Shown: piece after piece, positions 37,176 to 39,801 of the stretch | Layout: the number at the start of each line of letters is the position of its first letter | How positions within the stretch are numbered: position 1 is the stretch's first letter | IMG/VR virus record: IMGVR_UViG_3300042465_005944 | Location: 1 to 39,801 of that record | Source: a virus | DNA: 39,801 nt | Strand: one strand, 5' to 3' | The notes under the pieces: model-generated | What the model was told of the DNA's origin: nothing | What the model saw: only the letters and a program-made list of their open reading frames with translations | The model's database searches: none | Program-made: the position numbers and the translations under genes

Positions 37176-37376
37176 ATGCGGATTGGTCTACGCGAGACGA
37201 CGCCGGGCTTTATATCGGTGTGGAAGCCTGAAAAGTTCTGCGGCTACGTCAGCAAGCCCGGCATCGTCGACGGTGTCCCGTACCGTGCTTATGCTCTCCG
37301 CAACGGCTGCGAGATCGTCGGCGACTTCACGAGTGTCCGCGAGGCAATTCGCGCCGTAGCCACCAACGCAATCTGA
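37176..37376 (+). CDS. Lone plus-strand small protein, 66 aa (moron candidate)
   Basis: ATG 37176 is preceded by GGGAGA and by its own strong promoter. The product begins MRIGLRETTPGFISV and contains FCGYVSKPGIVDGVPYRAYA, then GDFTSVREAIRAVATNAI, suggesting a small alpha/beta protein. It lies alone on the plus strand among late minus-strand lysis and accessory genes, the pattern of lysogen-expressed morons, immunity genes or anti-defence genes. No family was recognised. Confidence 0.65.
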   Translation: MRIGLRETTPGFISVWKPEKFCGYVSKPGIVDGVPYRAYALRNGCEIVGDFTSVREAIRAVATNAI

Positions 37377-37383
37377 GGCCGGG

Positions 37384-37536
37384 CTAGTGCGCCATGACCG
37401 CGTGCCAGCCAACGCGGGCTAGGCCGATCATCACAACGGCAATGCCGGCCCAGCAAATCGGCGTTAGCGGAGTATGCGAGCGATCATTTGGCCGACGTTC
37501 TCCGCGCTCAGATTTAGCCCGGTTCCCGCTACCCAC
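37384..37536 (-). CDS. Possible 50-aa single-pass membrane protein (holin candidate)
   Basis: A minus-strand frame with GTG start at 37536 ends in PICWAGIAVVMIGLARVGWHA, a clear membrane segment, and stops at 37384. It overlaps the preceding gene in another frame and has only a weak GGCGGG site. Located at the end of the lysis genes, it could be the missing holin, but the start is uncertain and the N-terminus may be a shadow. Confidence 0.3.
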   Translation of the reverse strand: MGSGNRAKSERGERRPNDRSHTPLTPICWAGIAVVMIGLARVGWHAVMAH

Positions 37537-37700
37537 AACCCGCCTGCCGTCATGATGCGGCCAATCCAGCCTTCTGCCGTCGCCGCTTTCCCTTCGAGAC
37601 TGCCGATACGGGTCTCGTGATCCTCCAGCTGTACGCCGTGTTCCTTGATCTGTTCCAGCGCTTGGCCGAATGCCACGCCCTGTTCGAAATCCAGTCGCAT
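37464..37700 (-). CDS. Small coiled-coil plus hydrophobic-segment protein (XhlA-like?)
   Basis: AAAGG nine bases before ATG 37700. The 78-aa product has a coiled coil (QALEQIKEHGVQLEDHETRI) and then a weak hydrophobic stretch (GRIMTAGGLWVAGTGLNL). This helix-then-membrane plan recalls XhlA-type lysis helpers, but the hydrophobic run is short. It lies directly after the spanin genes. The lysis role is tentative. Confidence 0.45.
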   Translation of the reverse strand: MRLDFEQGVAFGQALEQIKEHGVQLEDHETRIGSLEGKAATAEGWIGRIMTAGGLWVAGTGLNLSAENVGQMIARILR

Positions 37701-37713
37701 CCGACATGGCCTT

Positions 37714-37944
37714 TCACCTCGCGGACGCAATAACTTGTGGTTTATGCTCAATGCAGATAGCATCAAACACCTTGTTATGTGCAACGACTTCCCGGCGGGT
37801 TTGTTCCGTGTCCCGCTTGCTGCTGCTGATCGGTTTGAAGCTGCGGCAGGCGCTGTCAGTCACGAGTGAATCTGTCGCGCAGCCTGTCAGCAGGAAGGCG
37901 GTCAACAGAGCGGCGAGCGTCGTCGGCTTTGCGGGCGTTTTCAT
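37714..37944 (-). CDS. Outer-membrane spanin lipoprotein (Rz1-like)
   Basis: This 76-aa frame begins MKTPAKPTTL and has a lipoprotein signal ending LLTGC, with Cys22 as the lipidated residue. The mature chain is short, with two further cysteines. It starts inside the inner-spanin gene in another frame and extends past it. That nested arrangement and the lipobox are diagnostic of Rz1-type outer spanins, which join the inner spanin to fuse the membranes during lysis. Confidence 0.75.
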   Translation of the reverse strand: MKTPAKPTTLAALLTAFLLTGCATDSLVTDSACRSFKPISSSKRDTEQTRREVVAHNKVFDAICIEHKPQVIASAR

Positions 37945-38101
37945 TGGCCTTGGCCTCCATCTTAGCCACGGCCTTCCGAGCGCCTGCGGCCTGTTGTGTG
38001 TGCACGTCCCAAGCACGCAGACCGACTAACGCAACCACAACACCACCCCCGAGCGCCATGCGCCCCCACAGCGTCCCCAGCCATGCGGCTATCTGAATCA
38101 T
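37856..38101 (-). CDS. Inner-membrane spanin (Rz-like)
   Basis: ATG 38101 overlaps the endolysin stop (ATGA). The 81-aa product has one N-terminal membrane segment (about 15-29: MALGGGVVVALVGLR) and a charged helical periplasmic domain (residues 37-81, KAVAKMEAKANENARKADDA). It is shorter than lambda Rz but has the same topology. The outer spanin gene begins within it. Confidence 0.7.
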   Translation of the reverse strand: MIQIAAWLGTLWGRMALGGGVVVALVGLRAWDVHTQQAAGARKAVAKMEAKANENARKADDARRSVDRLPADRLRDRFTRD

Positions 38102-38694
38102 TCGCCCTCTCCTTGCACGTAGCGCGGCACGACCCAGCCCAGCACAAACGCCAGCAACACCGCGACCATGGCTTTCGCGGGATTGCTGATCAGCCAGCCA
38201 CCAAAGCCCGTGACCTGGGTTGCAAGACCCTGCCAGCTCTCCGCGTTTCCGACGTTGCTCGTTGCAACCGCTGGGACAGCCGGGACCGAGAACCCAGCCG
38301 CTGCCGCCTTGGCCTTGGCCTGCCAACTACTCGCCGGATAGGCGTGTGCCTCGAGCTCGACGTGTGGCGTGTCCTTGAATGTGGTCCAGTCGCCGCCCCA
38401 CACGATGGGAACGCTGAGATCTGCTGACGCCTGCTTGATCGCGTCGGCAATCTTGGTCATCTCGGCAGCGTCGTAGCTGCCTGTAGGGTCTACAAAGTCA
38501 ATGGCGTGTCCGGTAAGGTGCCGGCTGTTCATGGTCCGGCTTTTTCCCTCGGCCACGAGCTTCTTCTGCCGCTCGCGTGTGCGCAGACCCTCTGTCACCC
38601 GAAACGGCACCGCCTCGCTCGCGCGCTCAATGACTGATACAAGGTCAGGGTGCACGCCCTCCAGGCAGCGCGTGCTTTTGAGATCCAGGCTCAT
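38098..38694 (-). CDS. Endolysin: M15 peptidase with C-terminal membrane anchor
   Basis: ATG 38694 overlaps the upstream stop. The 198-aa product has the M15 (VanY/L-Ala-D-Glu peptidase) signature SRHLTGHAID (57-66; zinc ligands His59 and Asp66) and HVEL (His111), within a domain of about 5-125. An Ala-rich linker leads to a C-terminal membrane segment (about 173-191, AMVAVLLAFVLGWVV). The enzyme cuts peptidoglycan stem peptides. A C-terminal anchor is less usual than an N-terminal SAR signal and may hold the enzyme at the inner membrane until lysis. Confidence 0.8.
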   Translation of the reverse strand: MSLDLKSTRCLEGVHPDLVSVIERASEAVPFRVTEGLRTRERQKKLVAEGKSRTMNSRHLTGHAIDFVDPTGSYDAAEMTKIADAIKQASADLSVPIVWGGDWTTFKDTPHVELEAHAYPASSWQAKAKAAAAGFSVPAVPAVATSNVGNAESWQGLATQVTGFGGWLISNPAKAMVAVLLAFVLGWVVPRYVQGEGE

Positions 38695-39254
38695 GGCCAC
38701 GCCACCGTTGCAGCCGCTGCGACCTCATCCACGCTGATTGCCGCATCCACAGCCCGCTTTGCCGTTAGCCTGAGCTTGCGGATATTCGCCCCGATGGTCG
38801 CCCAAGCGTTCTCTCGCGCGCCGATCAGCGTTGCCGCCGTGGCAAGGTCTGGCGCCTCGCCCGCCTCCACGGAGGCCTGCAGCATGGGGTACGCCCCCGC
38901 GCCGCCCGTCGCGGCATAGCGGGCGGCTTCCTCGGCTGCTTCCTGATATTCCAGAGCCTGGCCAGCGCCGGCAGTGATGTAGCGCAGCCGGGCCGTTTCC
39001 GCCGCCTCGTCGATGCGAACCTTTGTTTCAGCCTTGACCGTCGCGAGGTCGCGCGGCGTCACCGTCCACGTTTGGAGCACCCGCGTCGGCTCAATAGTGT
39101 AGGATGGCCCCGAAACCGTGTAGTAGGCCAAATCGACAACAGGCGGCTCGCCTTCAAACGGCAACCACGCGCCGCGCTTGTGTTCCGGAACATCCGTAAT
39201 CTGAATCGGCCGATCTTCGACGATCTGACCGTCTTCGATGCGTGCAATTGCCAT
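38691..39254 (-). CDS. Tail fibre assembly/chaperone-like protein
   Basis: The start at ATG 39254 (MAIARIEDGQ) has GAGGGG upstream; the frame is open to 39380 but the extra part lies over the fibre gene end. The 187-aa product has an N-terminal part with GAWLPFEGEPPVVDLAYYTVSG (often seen in fibre-linked proteins) and a helical C-terminal part with AETKVRIDEAAETARLRYIT and QALEYQEAAEEAARY. Such proteins act as chaperones for fibres encoded just upstream. Placement directly after the Gly-rich fibre gene supports this. Confidence 0.6.
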   Translation of the reverse strand: MAIARIEDGQIVEDRPIQITDVPEHKRGAWLPFEGEPPVVDLAYYTVSGPSYTIEPTRVLQTWTVTPRDLATVKAETKVRIDEAAETARLRYITAGAGQALEYQEAAEEAARYAATGGAGAYPMLQASVEAGEAPDLATAATLIGARENAWATIGANIRKLRLTAKRAVDAAISVDEVAAAATVAWP

Positions 39255-39264
39255 TGGTTTCCCC

Positions 39265-39801
39265 TCAGAGAGCCAGTTTTCGGGCGGTGCCAGCACCGCC
39301 GGAGCCGCCAGCCGTAGCACCACCGGACGCTGCGCCGGTACCGCCAGCCGCAGTTGGGGTTGGGCCGCTATCCGAGCCATACATAATCGTTACGGAGCCG
39401 CCGCCCGATCCCGCGCCGGACGATCCAGCCGACGTGGAATTGCCGCCGTTGGCACCCGCCGCCGTGACCGTGCCCGCGCCGGAATAGGTGCCGGTGCAAA
39501 TGACAATCAGAACGCCGCCCGTTCCGTTTTGTGCAACAGGCGAGACGCTGCCACTGTCAGACCCTGCGGGGTTGCCTGCGCCGCCACCAGAGTTAGCACC
39601 ACCGCCCGCGCCGCCTGCAGCTCCGTTGGCAGAGCCAGCACCGCCAGCCACCGAAGTTTGGCCACCGCCGCCACCAGAGCCGCCGCTGAATGACGTTCCA
39701 GCTGCACCAGCGCCACCCGCCACACTGTTGCGCCGACCACCAGAACCGCCGCCGCCCGTGCCGCCTGCGCTGCCCGCAGTGCCCGTTGAGCCGGCAACGT
39801 C
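39265..39801 (-). CDS. Glycine-rich tail fibre/tip protein, C-terminal part
   Basis: This is the continuation of the gene at 1..644, in the same frame across the join. The part here is dominated by Gly, Ala, Ser and Thr (runs such as GGSGGGGGQTS and GGAGGGANSGGG) with one clear beta strand near GTGGVLIVICTGTYSGAG and a second near GGGSVTIMYGSDSG, ending GTARKLAL. Poly-Gly sheets of this kind form the distal tip of some phage adhesins, where loop changes set host range. The stop at 39265 precedes the assembly-protein gene by ten bases. Confidence 0.75.
   Translation of the reverse strand, partial: DVAGSTGTAGSAGGTGGGGSGGRRNSVAGGAGAAGTSFSGGSGGGGGQTSVAGGAGSANGAAGGAGGGANSGGGAGNPAGSDSGSVSPVAQNGTGGVLIVICTGTYSGAGTVTAAGANGGNSTSAGSSGAGSGGGSVTIMYGSDSGPTPTAAGGTGAASGGATAGGSGGAGTARKLAL
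39701..39801. repeat. Terminal redundancy, right copy (circular join)
   Basis: Repeats bases 1..101 with one difference (39794 G instead of C at 94, Ala instead of Gly in the encoded protein). Confidence 0.9.

Overview
The window is a complete or near-complete temperate phage genome from a tailed, podovirus-like phage. The first and last 101 bases are the same sequence (1..101 = 39701..39801, one mismatch). A glycine-rich tail gene reads without interruption across that join, giving one 359-codon frame. The contig is therefore best read as a circle, or circularly permuted molecule, of about 39,700 bp. High GC, a GapR-like (DUF2312) protein, a YdaS/Cro-type regulator and the style of the structural proteins point to an alphaproteobacterial host, probably Hyphomicrobiales (Rhizobiales). 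That host call is inference.

Layout on the circle. A control region at 27.8-29.1 kb holds a leftward Cro/YdaS-like gene and a rightward CI-like repressor. Two near-identical strong promoters flank the repressor, each overlapped by copies of one palindrome, T(A/G)AAC-N5-GTTTA. The leftward early operon (28.1 to 24.1 kb, minus) encodes an SSB-tip protein, an O-like replication initiator with internal iterons, a possible helicase-loader analogue, a GapR-like protein, small proteins and a NusG-like transcription factor. The rightward early operon (29.1 to 34.1 kb, plus) has a structured leader, small proteins, a RecT annealase, an HNH nuclease, an excisionase-like protein, a tyrosine integrase and a stand-alone RNA polymerase alpha-CTD-like protein. 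It ends at a tRNA-Val(UAC) gene.

The late genes form one long minus-strand series. It runs from about 22.8 kb down through the small and large terminase subunits, portal, scaffold, capsid, a DUF115-like protein, adaptor and tail proteins. It continues through a large ADP-ribosyltransferase/metalloprotease polyvalent protein, three probable ejection proteins and tail fibres, crosses the join, then reaches a tail-fibre-assembly protein, M15 endolysin with a C-terminal membrane anchor, nested spanins, a serine recombinase and accessory genes down to an HNH gene at 34.3 kb. Two plus-strand genes interrupt this series and look like morons: a membrane-anchored winged-helix protein (23.2-24.1 kb) and a small unknown protein (37.2 kb).

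The most interesting theme is control of host RNA polymerase. The phage carries an alpha-CTD homologue that keeps most DNA-contact residues and a NusG-like protein, one at the end of each early operon. It also has a repressor whose S24 protease dyad is replaced by alanines, and a long structured early leader. Together these suggest an uncharacterised route of transcription control and a non-SOS induction signal.
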